Shown one piece after another: positions 52,830 to 61,024 of a stretch of 64,000 nucleotides of DNA. Origin of the DNA: Tahibacter aquaticus (GTDB taxonomy: Bacteria; Pseudomonadota; Gammaproteobacteria; Xanthomonadales; Rhodanobacteraceae); the NCBI RefSeq assembly GCF_004363655.1, contig NZ_SNZH01000020.1, positions 62,001 through 126,000 of the forward strand, in the 5' to 3' direction. Each line of letters begins with the position of its first letter. The first letter of the stretch is position 1. A program made the position numbers and the translations under genes. The notes under the pieces are model-generated. The model made no database searches and had not been told where the DNA came from. It worked only from the letters and a program-made list of their open reading frames with translations.

Positions 52830-53190
52830 TGCAGCGCCTGGCGCTCCTGGACCCGCCGATACGCCGGACGCGAGTTGATCTCGCGAATCGGACGCTGATC
52901 GGCTGTATCGGCCAGCCAATGGCGTAGCTCGGTGTTGGCCAGATCGATGGTCAGCGCCACATAGGCCGCCTGCAGCCGAGTGATCAGCGGGTATCCAGAA
53001 GCACTCGCGAAAAATGGCGAATGAAACGCTCCACCTTGCCCTTGGTCTGGGCCCGATACGGCGCTCACAACTTCGGCTCAAACCCGTAGATCCTGGCCTG
53101 GTCCCACAGCGCCGCATGAAACCGGTGCAGTCCTTCACGGGGGCGAACTCGCGGCGTTCCAGAGATTTTTGGGCACCTATGCGTGGCAGC
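52830..53190 (-). mobile_element. istA: IS21-type IstA transposase remnant
   Basis: Minus-strand fragments in shifted frames give VKDCTG, FHAALWDQARIYGFEPKL, a TGA where Cys is expected, APYRAQTKGKVERFIRHF, then YPLITRLQAAYVALTIDLA NT, LRHWLADTADQRPIREINS and RVQERQALQPLP. These are the C-terminal blocks of IS21-family IstA (PYRAQTKGKVERF is characteristic). At least one stop and two frame changes show it is inactive. Neither istB nor clear terminal repeats are attached. Confidence 0.7.
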
Positions 53191-53329
53191 AGCAGATCCA
53201 CTTTAGCCGTTAGATCTAGGCACTTTCGCATTTTTACCTGTAATGAAGGCGCCCGTTTTCGTTACACCTTGGCCGACCCAGTCTCTTACGCCGGGAATAC
53301 ACTTCGGGCCGACATCCCGGAGGCAGGCC

Positions 53330-53554
53330 ATGCTGCTGAACATCGACAAGCCCACCAAGCAAGCGATCTTTCACCCCCTTGGCGCCGAGTGCGCCCACGT
53401 CCCCGATCCCCTCGGAACCGAGCACGAGCTAATCGGCCGCATGGGCCGCGACGGTGGTTGGTTCGAGGCGGCGACGCTGGCCGACGCCCGGGCAACTACG
53501 TCGCGCGAGGCGCCGGTGCTCGAGGCGCAAAGCTGCCACTACTGCGGCGGCTAA
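53330..53554 (+). CDS. Small protein with C-terminal CxxC-Gly-Gly
   Basis: A 74-residue protein. The start at 53330 follows GGAGGCAGGCC. MLLNIDKPTKQAIFHPLGAE, GTEHELIGRMGRDGGWFEAA, then an acidic part and the end SCHYCGG. The CHYCGG tail looks like a metal-binding or redox pair. Family not recognised; the first part (KPTKQAIFHPLG) is reminiscent of small host-interacting domains but that is not evidence. Confidence 0.5.
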   Translation: MLLNIDKPTKQAIFHPLGAECAHVPDPLGTEHELIGRMGRDGGWFEAATLADARATTSREAPVLEAQSCHYCGG

Positions 53555-53589
53555 CGGCAACTGTGTTTCAGAGACTCAGTAGAGCGGAA

Positions 53590-53775
53590 TCACGAGCTTG
53601 ACGGCTCGCGCCCTAGTACAGCCACACCGCTGAAATAGGCCATCCACTTGCCGAAATAGTGCTCAGCGCGCGCGATCAATGATTGAGAGGCCATGGCGAT
53701 CACCGCATACCGGGGCGCCAAATGTATACCGCCGAGCACGCCATAGAAAAAGGCCGCCACTGGCGCCCCTTTCAA
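53590..53775 (-). pseudogene. Possible LysE-family exporter fragment
   Basis: A 61-residue frame with LAPRYAVIAMASQSLIARAE and YFGKWMAYFSGVAVLG, similar in order to the C-terminal helix of LysE/RhtB exporters (LLAARLGR...WLNRLSGALFIGLG). No N-terminal part, so it would be a remnant. Weak. Confidence 0.3.
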
Positions 53776-53843
53776 GATGCTGTCCCTATGCTGTCTTAGG
53801 ACTGCAGGGCGGACTTCACACTGTCCATACCCCCTGATTTAAA

Positions 53844-53894
53844 TGGTGGGCGGTACAAGTTTCGAACTTGTGCCCCCTTGCCGTGTGAAAGCAA
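53844..53894 (-). tRNA. 3' half of a tRNA-Val(CAC)-like sequence, possible attachment site
   Basis: On the minus strand TTGCT-TTCACAC-GGCAA forms the anticodon arm with anticodon CAC, followed by a short variable loop, the T-arm ACAAG-TTCGAAA-CTTGT, acceptor strand ACCGCCC, discriminator A and CCA (53844-53846). The 5' part upstream is poor: the acceptor partner has a first-pair mismatch and six extra bases lie between a weak D-arm (GTCT/GGGC) and the anticodon stem. This is probably a tRNA pseudogene or the tRNA-derived core of an integration site rather than a working tRNA. Confidence 0.6.
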
Positions 53895-54666
53895 AAAGCA
53901 CGCCCTACCCCCAGACTATCTGCACCGCCGCGCCTACCGCAACACGACCCACGCCCCGCCCCAGGAGCCTTGCGGCAATCATGAGCACGGCCGCTCGTTG
54001 ATCACCAGCAGCGAACAAGCTCCCGAGACCGACCTTTACAGGTCTCATGTCGGACAAAATGAATGGCGTGGCCGAGCTATGGTCGCATTGGGGTCATAGT
54101 CTGGCCATTTCGGCCAAACTATCGTCACAGCCACATGCAGCGTTGGCCCGCGCGGTGGCGTTGCGTTAACAAGCGGAGCGCGCAGGCGGCGTAGGCGCCC
54201 GAGGCATCAGGGATTGCAGCCTGATGGACGAGACTCGTCACAGTGGCGCGGGCAGAGCCCGAGACCGCGACGGCGGAACACAGCAGACAACTAGACTGTC
54301 GATGGGGATCGCAGCGAGGGGTCGGCTATTCCCGTTCGATGGGACGAACAGACCGGAGAGCCCGGCATGGTCACGCACGCCGCTCTACGCAAGGTATCAA
54401 CCACTGCTTCTGTCGCGCCCTCTGTTCAGAACACTAGTGCTGCGGCGCTACTTGGCGCTTCGTTTGTGAGGGCTCTTTCTTGCGTCCTCTGGTGCCAAGA
54501 AGGAGCACCTGCTCGCCTAGACGAACGCCTTATGCCTTCACAAGACTCACACATTTCCCCAATGCCGCGAAACTCCGAGACATTCGCAACAGATGAATCA
54601 CTTGTAAATATACATTTGTGATACCTTTGGCCATCGCCCATGGCACTGCATTGGGGAGCACATCCA
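53895..54666. other. Intergenic accessory stretch
   Basis: About 770 bases with no supported gene. It contains a dyad at 54096-54122 (ATAGTcTGGCC-ATTTC-GGCCAaACTAT) inside a 40-codon frame (from 54049) and a sequence of TGTCGGACAAAATGAATGGC-type that may be an IS end. Short open frames at 54224-54621 have no homology and no ribosome sites. Confidence 0.4.
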
Positions 54667-55764
54667 ATGACGTTGACTGCGTGGATTTGGGCTCTTGCGG
54701 GCGTCATGACTACAGCAGCGATCGCCCGGCTGCTAATTCCGTGGGCTCACAAGCATTCCTTAGTTGATACACCCTCTGGACGTCACGATCATAGCGCACC
54801 TACGCCGGTCGTCGGCGGCATGGCCATTTGGCTTGGCGTCGCCGTGCTCGGGCTGGCTGGAGCGAGCACGGTATCAAGGGGTTTTCTCGCTTATTTGGCC
54901 GCTAGTGCCGTGCTCATCGGCGTCGGTGTCCTGGACGACCTACGCAACCTGCCTTGGCGTCTGCGATTGTTCTTTCAAGCCTTAGCGGCGTTGATTTTAT
55001 TTCTAGGCGACACTTATGCGCGCAGTGTGGGGAATCTGCTGGAGCTGGAAGCTTGGGCTCTGCCTTTCAGCATTTTTGCGACGATAGGCGTAATCAATGC
55101 CGTGAACATGATAGATGGTTCGGATGGCCTTTCCGGAACGCTGGTGGGGATCGCCCTAGCCTTTTTCGCCATCGAAGCCACGCAAGCCGGCGATCACACT
55201 TTGGCGGGTCAGCTACTGCTGATGCTGGGTTGTGTTGTCGGATTTCTGCTGCTTAATCTGCGTTTTGGAGGCCAGCAGGCGGCGCGCATCTTTCTGGGTA
55301 ATTCGGGAAGCGCCCTGCTTGGCCTCACTGTTGTCTGGGCGGCGTTTGAACTCGCCAGGATTCCCGGGCAGAGCTCGGCGGGTATCCTGGCGCCGTGGGT
55401 CGTAGCCATTCCGCTGATCGATTGTGTAGTACTGGTGTTTCGACGCCTCCTTGCTGGAACCTCGCCATTTCAGGCGGATCGCAATCACATTCATCATCTG
55501 CTGCGCGATGCCGGCTACACTCCACAACGCATTGTCGCGCTCGCCGCAGTGTTGTCGCTGACCGCAGGCGGCATTGTCAAATTATGGCTCATCGTCGCTT
55601 GGCCCGAATTGCCGCTGGTGCTCGTTTTCCTGCTCTTCATAGGCATACACTTCTTATGGAGTCGCAGACGCGAACACGCGGTGGCGCAGTTGCGGCGCGA
55701 GGCACCTGTCGCCTATCCGAACCACGCAAGGTCTGTGTCCATGTCACAGGATTTGCATGATTGA
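54667..55764 (+). CDS. Undecaprenyl-phosphate glycosyl-1-phosphate transferase (WecA-like)
   Basis: A 365-residue MraY/WecA-family membrane enzyme with about ten helices. Start at 54667 follows GGGGAG; ATG 54640 is an alternative. Motifs are GRHDHSAPTPVVGGMAIW, VLDDLRNLPWRLRLFFQ, NMIDGSDGLSG, FLGNSGSALLGL and DRNHIHHLL; the aspartates and HIHH are typical of the WecA/Rfe type that moves a sugar phosphate, usually GlcNAc-1-P, to lipid carrier. It probably starts the repeating unit made by this cluster. Confidence 0.87.
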   Translation: MTLTAWIWALAGVMTTAAIARLLIPWAHKHSLVDTPSGRHDHSAPTPVVGGMAIWLGVAVLGLAGASTVSRGFLAYLAASAVLIGVGVLDDLRNLPWRLRLFFQALAALILFLGDTYARSVGNLLELEAWALPFSIFATIGVINAVNMIDGSDGLSGTLVGIALAFFAIEATQAGDHTLAGQLLLMLGCVVGFLLLNLRFGGQQAARIFLGNSGSALLGLTVVWAAFELARIPGQSSAGILAPWVVAIPLIDCVVLVFRRLLAGTSPFQADRNHIHHLLRDAGYTPQRIVALAAVLSLTAGGIVKLWLIVAWPELPLVLVFLLFIGIHFLWSRRREHAVAQLRREAPVAYPNHARSVSMSQDLHD

Positions 55765-56551
55765 TCTGCACTGCCACCTGCTACCCGGCATCGACGATGG
55801 CTCCGCAGATCTGTCTACGTCGCTGGCAATGGCTCGCGCTGCCGTCGCCGACGGCATCCGCGTCACCGCATGCACACCGCACATCTACCCTGGCCTGTAT
55901 GAAAATGTTGCCGATGGCATTCGGGCCGCCACCTGGCGATTGGCCCAGGAATTGCGCGATCACCACATCAACCTGAGCCTGGTATGTGGGGCAGATATCC
56001 ATCTGGTTCCCGGCCTGCTTTCCAGACTGCGCGACGGCAGTGTGCCGACGCTCAACAATTCGCGCTATTTTCTGCTTGAGCCGCCACATCATGTGGCACC
56101 ACCGCGATTCGAGGCATCGGTATTCGAGCTGATGATGGCGGGCTACGTGCCAATCATCACGCATCCAGAACGCCTAAGTTGGATCGAGACACATTATTCA
56201 GTAATGCAAAGGCTGGTCCATCGCGGCGTCTGGATGCAGGTCACTTCCGGATCCCTGGCCGGCCGCTTCGGCAAACGGCCGCGCTATTGGGGGGAACGCA
56301 TGTTGTCCGAAGGATTGGTTCATCTGTTAGCCACCGATTCGCACGGCATCCGCAAGCGACCGCCGCTCCTCGCTGAAGGTCGCGACCTAGCGGCCCGCCG
56401 CATCGGCGACACCCAGGCCGCGATGCTGGTAGATGAGCGGCCCCGCGCAATACTCATGAACATGCCACCTTCCGATGTGCGGGCACCGCAGCCCCCGGCC
56501 AGAGCGGAAAGCTACTGGCGTCGAATGCAGGAGATGTTGCCGTGGCGTTGA
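55757..56551 (+). CDS. PHP-type protein tyrosine phosphatase (CpsB/YwqE-like)
   Basis: A 264-residue PHP-superfamily phosphatase: MIDLHCHLLPGIDDGS (metal ligands H-x-H), ACTPHIYPGLYEN, CGADIHLVPGL, PIITHPERLSWIE and LATDSHGIRKRPP. It should remove phosphate from the Wzc tyrosine kinase encoded two genes later, as CpsB does for CpsD in Gram-positives. Start overlaps the end of the transferase gene by eight bases; its end overlaps wza. Confidence 0.87.
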   Translation: MIDLHCHLLPGIDDGSADLSTSLAMARAAVADGIRVTACTPHIYPGLYENVADGIRAATWRLAQELRDHHINLSLVCGADIHLVPGLLSRLRDGSVPTLNNSRYFLLEPPHHVAPPRFEASVFELMMAGYVPIITHPERLSWIETHYSVMQRLVHRGVWMQVTSGSLAGRFGKRPRYWGERMLSEGLVHLLATDSHGIRKRPPLLAEGRDLAARRIGDTQAAMLVDERPRAILMNMPPSDVRAPQPPARAESYWRRMQEMLPWR

Positions 56552-57291
56552 TACAGCGGGGCCGTTCAATCTGGCGAAGATGGTCCGGCATTCTGATCCT
56601 GTTGAGCAGCGCCTATTTGCTTAGCGGATGTGGTGCCCCGAACGTCCGCCCGCACGAGGCAAGGCCTGTAGCCCGCAGCGGCACCAACAGCATGCCTCCA
56701 CCGGATTCCATAGATGCGGAAGGCGAATACAAGGCTGCGTCTGAGTATCGCATCGGCGCCAACGATCTGTTAGAGATCAATGTATTCCAGGTGGAAGAGC
56801 TGGCGCGCACCCTGCGTGTTAATACACAAGGGAAGATTTCTCTGCCCCTCATTGGTTCTATCGACGCTGGCGGCATGACGGTAGGCGAACTGGAGCGGGA
56901 AATCGCTTCGCGCCTCGCGCAAAAATACATGCAGAACCCGCAAGTCAGCATTTTCGTCAAAGAGTTCACGAGCCAGCGCGTCACGGTCGAAGGTGCCGTA
57001 CGCAAGCCGGGCATCTACGCCTTGACCGGGAAAACCAGCCTACTGCAGGCGCTGGCCATGTCCGAGGGACTAGATTCCTTGGCCAATCAGCAGGGCATTG
57101 TGATTTTCCGCGTGATCGGAGGGCAGAAGATGGGAGCGGTATTCGATATTGCAGCGATCCGCGCCGGCAGGATGGAGGATCCGCTGATCTACGGCGACGA
57201 CATCGTCGTGGTGGATCAGTCGGGCCCGCGCACTGCGCTTCGCCGTTTTGTCGAATCCCTTCCCGTGTTCGCGCTATTCCGGCCATTTTGA
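56542..57291 (+). CDS. wza: Polysaccharide export lipoprotein (Wza-like)
   Basis: A 249-residue outer-membrane polysaccharide secretin. Lipoprotein signal with lipobox LLSGC (Cys30), then the Poly_export domain (YRIGANDLLEINVFQVEELA, TLRVNTQGKISLPLIGSIDA, ASRLAQKYMQNPQVSIFV) and SLBB repeats (KPGIYALTGKTSLLQALAMS). Shorter than E. coli Wza (about 380) but within the EpsE-like size range. Opens into the Wzc-like gene. Confidence 0.9.
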   Translation: MALIQRGRSIWRRWSGILILLSSAYLLSGCGAPNVRPHEARPVARSGTNSMPPPDSIDAEGEYKAASEYRIGANDLLEINVFQVEELARTLRVNTQGKISLPLIGSIDAGGMTVGELEREIASRLAQKYMQNPQVSIFVKEFTSQRVTVEGAVRKPGIYALTGKTSLLQALAMSEGLDSLANQQGIVIFRVIGGQKMGAVFDIAAIRAGRMEDPLIYGDDIVVVDQSGPRTALRRFVESLPVFALFRPF

Positions 57292-57352
57292 GCGGCAACC
57301 GCGTGAACGGCGAGAAATCCCTGCACCGCTCCCAGGACGGGATGAGGGACTC

Positions 57353-59617
57353 ATGAACAATCCGAATGCCAGCAATATTCCGGGTGGCGCCATCGCCCGG
57401 CGGCAATCTCCACTTGTACCGGCGCCGCCGGCGACTGCGCACCCGCCTGCAACGCCGCGGCCGTTGATACCCGTCCTCCGTGATGCGGACGATCCTGATA
57501 CGGACGAGACCAGTGTACTGAGTTACTGGCATGTCCTGGTCAAGCGCAAATGGCTGGTGATAGCGGTGCTCGCCACTATCCTGCTGGTCGTGCTGGTGAC
57601 AACCATGATCACGCCGTCAATCTACCGTGCCACGGCGACGCTGCAGATCGACCTCGATACGATCAAGGTGATCCAGGCGGAAGGTGTTACGCCCGGCGAG
57701 GGCATGAGTAGCCGCGACTACTACCAGACGCAGTACGAACTGCTGAAAACCCGTGCCCTGGCCGAACGGGTGGCGGCCAAGCTGCCGGAAAACCTTATGG
57801 TGTCGGTGCACGAAAGCCTTGCACCGGGGGCACTGTCGCGCCTGAAAGGCATGCTGCGAGGTCAACCGGCCGAGGACCCGGCCGCAACGACCATCGACAA
57901 GGACCGGCTGGCCGCCTTCGTACAGCAAAACATGCGCGTGGACCCGGTGCGCAACTCGCGATTGGTGCGCGTGCATTTCGACAGCCTGCAACCCGGCTTC
58001 TCTGCCACGATGGCCAATGCCATCGCCGATGCTTTCATTGCAGCCAACATCGACCGGCGTTTCGATGCCTCTGCCTACGCCAAGCAGTATCTGGAAGAGC
58101 GCCTCGCGCAACTCAAACTACGGCTAGAGGACTCAGAGAAACAGCTCGTCGAATTCGCCCAGCAGGAAGGCATCGTCGGTGTCGACGAACAGCAGTCCCC
58201 AGCGGCTCAGGAGATGCATCGCATCAACGAAAGCCTAGCAGCAGCCCAGCAACAGCGCATCGAGGCGGAAGCGAAGCTTCAGCGTACTCAGCAGACTTCG
58301 CCGGAAGCGTTGCCGGAAGTATTGCTCAGCACTATCGTCAGCCAGCTCAAAAACCGCCGCACCGAACTGACGAGCCAGTACCAGGACAAGCTGCGTATCT
58401 TCAAGCCTGACTACCCGACCATGATGCAGATCCAAGGCCAGATCGATGAGGTGGATCAGCAGCTTCGCAGCGAGATCAGCCGCATCAAGCAATCGGTAAA
58501 AGCGGAGTATGAAAGTGCTCGCAGCACGGAATCCATGCTAGCTGCGCGTCTGTCGGAACTGAAGCTGCAGATCCTCGACCTCCAGGGGCGCAGCATCAAG
58601 TACAACATACTCAAGCGGGAAGTGGATACCAACCGCCAACTGTACGACGGCCTGCTGCAGCGCTACAAGGAAATCGGCGTGGCCGGCGGCATTGGCGCCA
58701 ACAACATTTCCGTGGTAGATCGCGCACGCGCGCCGCGCGGCCGCTACAGCCCAAACCTGACACGCAACCTCGCGCTCGGATTGCTGGCAGGACTAGCGGC
58801 AGGTGTGCTGCTCGCGCTCATGATCGAGCGCCTGGATGACACCATCAAACTGCCGGAAGACGTGGAGCGCCAGCTCGGGCTGGCGGTGCTTGGCGTGATT
58901 CCCCGCATCAACCAGGGCTCGCCTCTGGTGGAACTGAAAAACCCCCGTTCGGTTTTCTCCGAGTCCTACCGCTCGGTACGCACGGCGCTGCAGTTCTCCA
59001 CCGATAGCGGCGTGCCCCGGACCCTGTTCATCACGAGCTCCACGCCCAGCGAAGGCAAGAGCACGACGGCGCTGACCCTATCGCTGCATTTTGCACAACT
59101 CGGAAAACGCGTGCTCCTGATCGACGCCGACCTGCGCAACCCCAGCTTGCATCATCTTCTGGCGGTGTCCAACGAGGCAGGCCTCAGCAACTATCTTTCC
59201 GGGGCAAGCCGCCCGCTGCGGTATCTGTGCCGCACGCGCGTGAAGAACCTCACCTGCCTGTGTTCCGGGCCGCTACCGCCCAACCCGGCCGAATTGCTGG
59301 CAGGCCCGCGCATGGTCAACCTGCTTCAACTGGCCGCGGCGTCCTTCGACCAAGTCATCATCGACGGGCCGCCGGTGCTGGGTATCGCCGACGCAGCCAT
59401 TCTCTCCAATCTGTCCGACGGCACGGTGCTGGTGGTCGAATCCGGAAACACGCGGCGCGGCTATGGACGCGCCGTGCTCAAGCGATTGATGGCGGCACGC
59501 GCCCGCGTGCTGGGCGTGGTGCTGACCAAGCTTGATCCTCGCTCGCAAGGCCCAGGCTACGGCTATGGCTACTACTCGTATGAAGAGAGCACACCCAAAA
59601 GAATCGGCCGCGCCTGA
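57353..59617 (+). CDS. wzc: Polysaccharide co-polymerase tyrosine autokinase (Wzc-like)
   Basis: A 754-residue inner-membrane protein. The start at 57353 follows GATGAGGG. N-terminal proline-rich region, Wzz domain with first helix WLVIAVLATILLVVLVTTMI, long coiled-coil region (residues about 250-450), GNVR block NRQLYDGLLQRYKEIGVAGG, second helix ALGLLAGLAAGVLLALMIE, then BY-kinase: Walker A SSTPSEGKSTTALTL (near 563), Walker A' LLIDADLRNPS and Walker B VIIDGPPVLGIADAA. The C-terminus GYGYGYYSYEEST is the tyrosine cluster that is phosphorylated. Controls chain length and export. Confidence 0.92.
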   Translation: MNNPNASNIPGGAIARRQSPLVPAPPATAHPPATPRPLIPVLRDADDPDTDETSVLSYWHVLVKRKWLVIAVLATILLVVLVTTMITPSIYRATATLQIDLDTIKVIQAEGVTPGEGMSSRDYYQTQYELLKTRALAERVAAKLPENLMVSVHESLAPGALSRLKGMLRGQPAEDPAATTIDKDRLAAFVQQNMRVDPVRNSRLVRVHFDSLQPGFSATMANAIADAFIAANIDRRFDASAYAKQYLEERLAQLKLRLEDSEKQLVEFAQQEGIVGVDEQQSPAAQEMHRINESLAAAQQQRIEAEAKLQRTQQTSPEALPEVLLSTIVSQLKNRRTELTSQYQDKLRIFKPDYPTMMQIQGQIDEVDQQLRSEISRIKQSVKAEYESARSTESMLAARLSELKLQILDLQGRSIKYNILKREVDTNRQLYDGLLQRYKEIGVAGGIGANNISVVDRARAPRGRYSPNLTRNLALGLLAGLAAGVLLALMIERLDDTIKLPEDVERQLGLAVLGVIPRINQGSPLVELKNPRSVFSESYRSVRTALQFSTDSGVPRTLFITSSTPSEGKSTTALTLSLHFAQLGKRVLLIDADLRNPSLHHLLAVSNEAGLSNYLSGASRPLRYLCRTRVKNLTCLCSGPLPPNPAELLAGPRMVNLLQLAAASFDQVIIDGPPVLGIADAAILSNLSDGTVLVVESGNTRRGYGRAVLKRLMAARARVLGVVLTKLDPRSQGPGYGYGYYSYEESTPKRIGRA

Positions 59618-59629
59618 GAGAGCTGCGCC

Positions 59630-61024
59630 ATGAGCGACGCGGTCGACCTGATGCTGGGCGTATTCCGCGCGCCGGAGCGTTCCGCCCTTTTGCGTACACG
59701 CGAGCTGCCCGACGGCGTGCTGGATGTGATCCGAATCGCGGCCGGTGACGAACAAGCCATCGCCGCCGCAAGAGCCAGCACCGCACTCGACCATGCGGAT
59801 CTCTGCACCGCTGCTGGCCTGCTGCTGCGGAATCTGTTCTTCTTCGACGGCGCGGACAGCTATCGCACCCTCGGCGTGCGCAGTGACGCCGATCCCGCCC
59901 AGATCAAAAGGCACTATCGCTGGCTGGTGCGATGGCTGCACCCGGATCGCAACCCGGACAGCATGCATGGCTTCTTCGTCGATCGCATCAACTGTGCGTG
60001 GAACTCGATCCGCACACCGGAGCGGCGCAGCAGTTACGATTTGAGCCTGCAGGCGACACCAGACGCCGGCGGGGCGTTGAAGGTCGTGAATACCGCCACA
60101 CTGCTGCGGAAATGGACCGAGCGCTCGCCGATGCCTCTGCTCTCGGCCCGCGCAGTACGGCGGCTGCCGCAGATCATCCTGTTCTGTACCGGCCTCATCG
60201 CCGTCACCGCGTTGTGCTTGGTCGCGTGGATCCTGTCACTGAACACCGATCCCGCACAGCTTCCTTCGCCCACTTCCAGCACCCATCTCGCTGCATCGGT
60301 CGAACCGCCGGCAATGTCTTTGCCGACCGTGCTGTTCACATCGTCGACGGTGCCACCTTCCGCTGCTCCGCCTGCCGGTGTTTCGCCGTCGCCTGTCGCG
60401 GTCTCGCCGCTACAACTTTCCGGGGCAGAGCCCGCCCCGATGCCTGCGGCAATGCCGCTTGCAGCGGTAGCAGAACCCGCACCGCCAAAACCGGTCGCAA
60501 CGGTCTCTTTCGGGAGCGCAGTGCCGGCACGGCCCACCAGCGCCCGCGCGACCACTGCGCAGCCCGACAGCCCGCCTGGGGTAACGCCGGCGCGGGAAGC
60601 AAATGCGTCCGCCTCCGCGACGACGCCCGGGCCAGCGGTGACTCAAGCCCGGACCGGCCTGTCCGACGGCGATCTGCGCGATTTCGTTGACCGCTTCCAG
60701 CACCTGTACGGGGCCGATGACGTAGAGCGCTTTCTTGCCTTGTTCAGCGCGCAGGCACAGGGCAACAACCGCGACTACGCCGGGCTCGCCAGCGACTATC
60801 GCCGCCTGTTCGAGCAGCGCCGGCGGCGGCGGCTGAACCTGTCGGAGCTGCACTGGGAAATCGACGGCGAACACGCCGCGGGCAACGGCAACTACGAAGC
60901 CTGGGTCGGCCCCAGCGCGGACAAACCGCAGAGCCGCACCCGCGGCCAGATCATGCTGCAGCTCACGCGTGAAGACGGCGGCGTGCGCATCACACGGTTG
61001 CACCACACGGTGACGGAATTGTGA
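59630..61024 (+). CDS. Membrane J-domain protein with Pro/Ala linker and NTF2-like C-terminus
   Basis: A 464-residue protein. Residues about 75-135 are a J-domain (SYRTLGVRSDADPAQIKRHY, LVRWLHPDRNPDSMHGFFVD with the HPD loop, ERRSSYDLS). A single helix (about 183-206, LPQIILFCTGLIAVTALCLV) follows, then a 130-residue Pro/Ala/Ser linker that would be periplasmic, and an NTF2/SnoaL-like domain at the end (LSDGDLRDFVDRFQHLYGAD, YEAWVGPSADK, RITRLHHTV). J-domains stimulate DnaK in the cytoplasm, so this may tie chaperone action to the exopolysaccharide machine. I know no named member. Confidence 0.65.
   Translation: MSDAVDLMLGVFRAPERSALLRTRELPDGVLDVIRIAAGDEQAIAAARASTALDHADLCTAAGLLLRNLFFFDGADSYRTLGVRSDADPAQIKRHYRWLVRWLHPDRNPDSMHGFFVDRINCAWNSIRTPERRSSYDLSLQATPDAGGALKVVNTATLLRKWTERSPMPLLSARAVRRLPQIILFCTGLIAVTALCLVAWILSLNTDPAQLPSPTSSTHLAASVEPPAMSLPTVLFTSSTVPPSAAPPAGVSPSPVAVSPLQLSGAEPAPMPAAMPLAAVAEPAPPKPVATVSFGSAVPARPTSARATTAQPDSPPGVTPAREANASASATTPGPAVTQARTGLSDGDLRDFVDRFQHLYGADDVERFLALFSAQAQGNNRDYAGLASDYRRLFEQRRRRRLNLSELHWEIDGEHAAGNGNYEAWVGPSADKPQSRTRGQIMLQLTREDGGVRITRLHHTVTEL

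Noticed and set aside
54224-54621. Small genes in the intergenic region before the WecA-like gene
   Set aside because: Several overlapping short frames, none with homology or a ribosome binding site.
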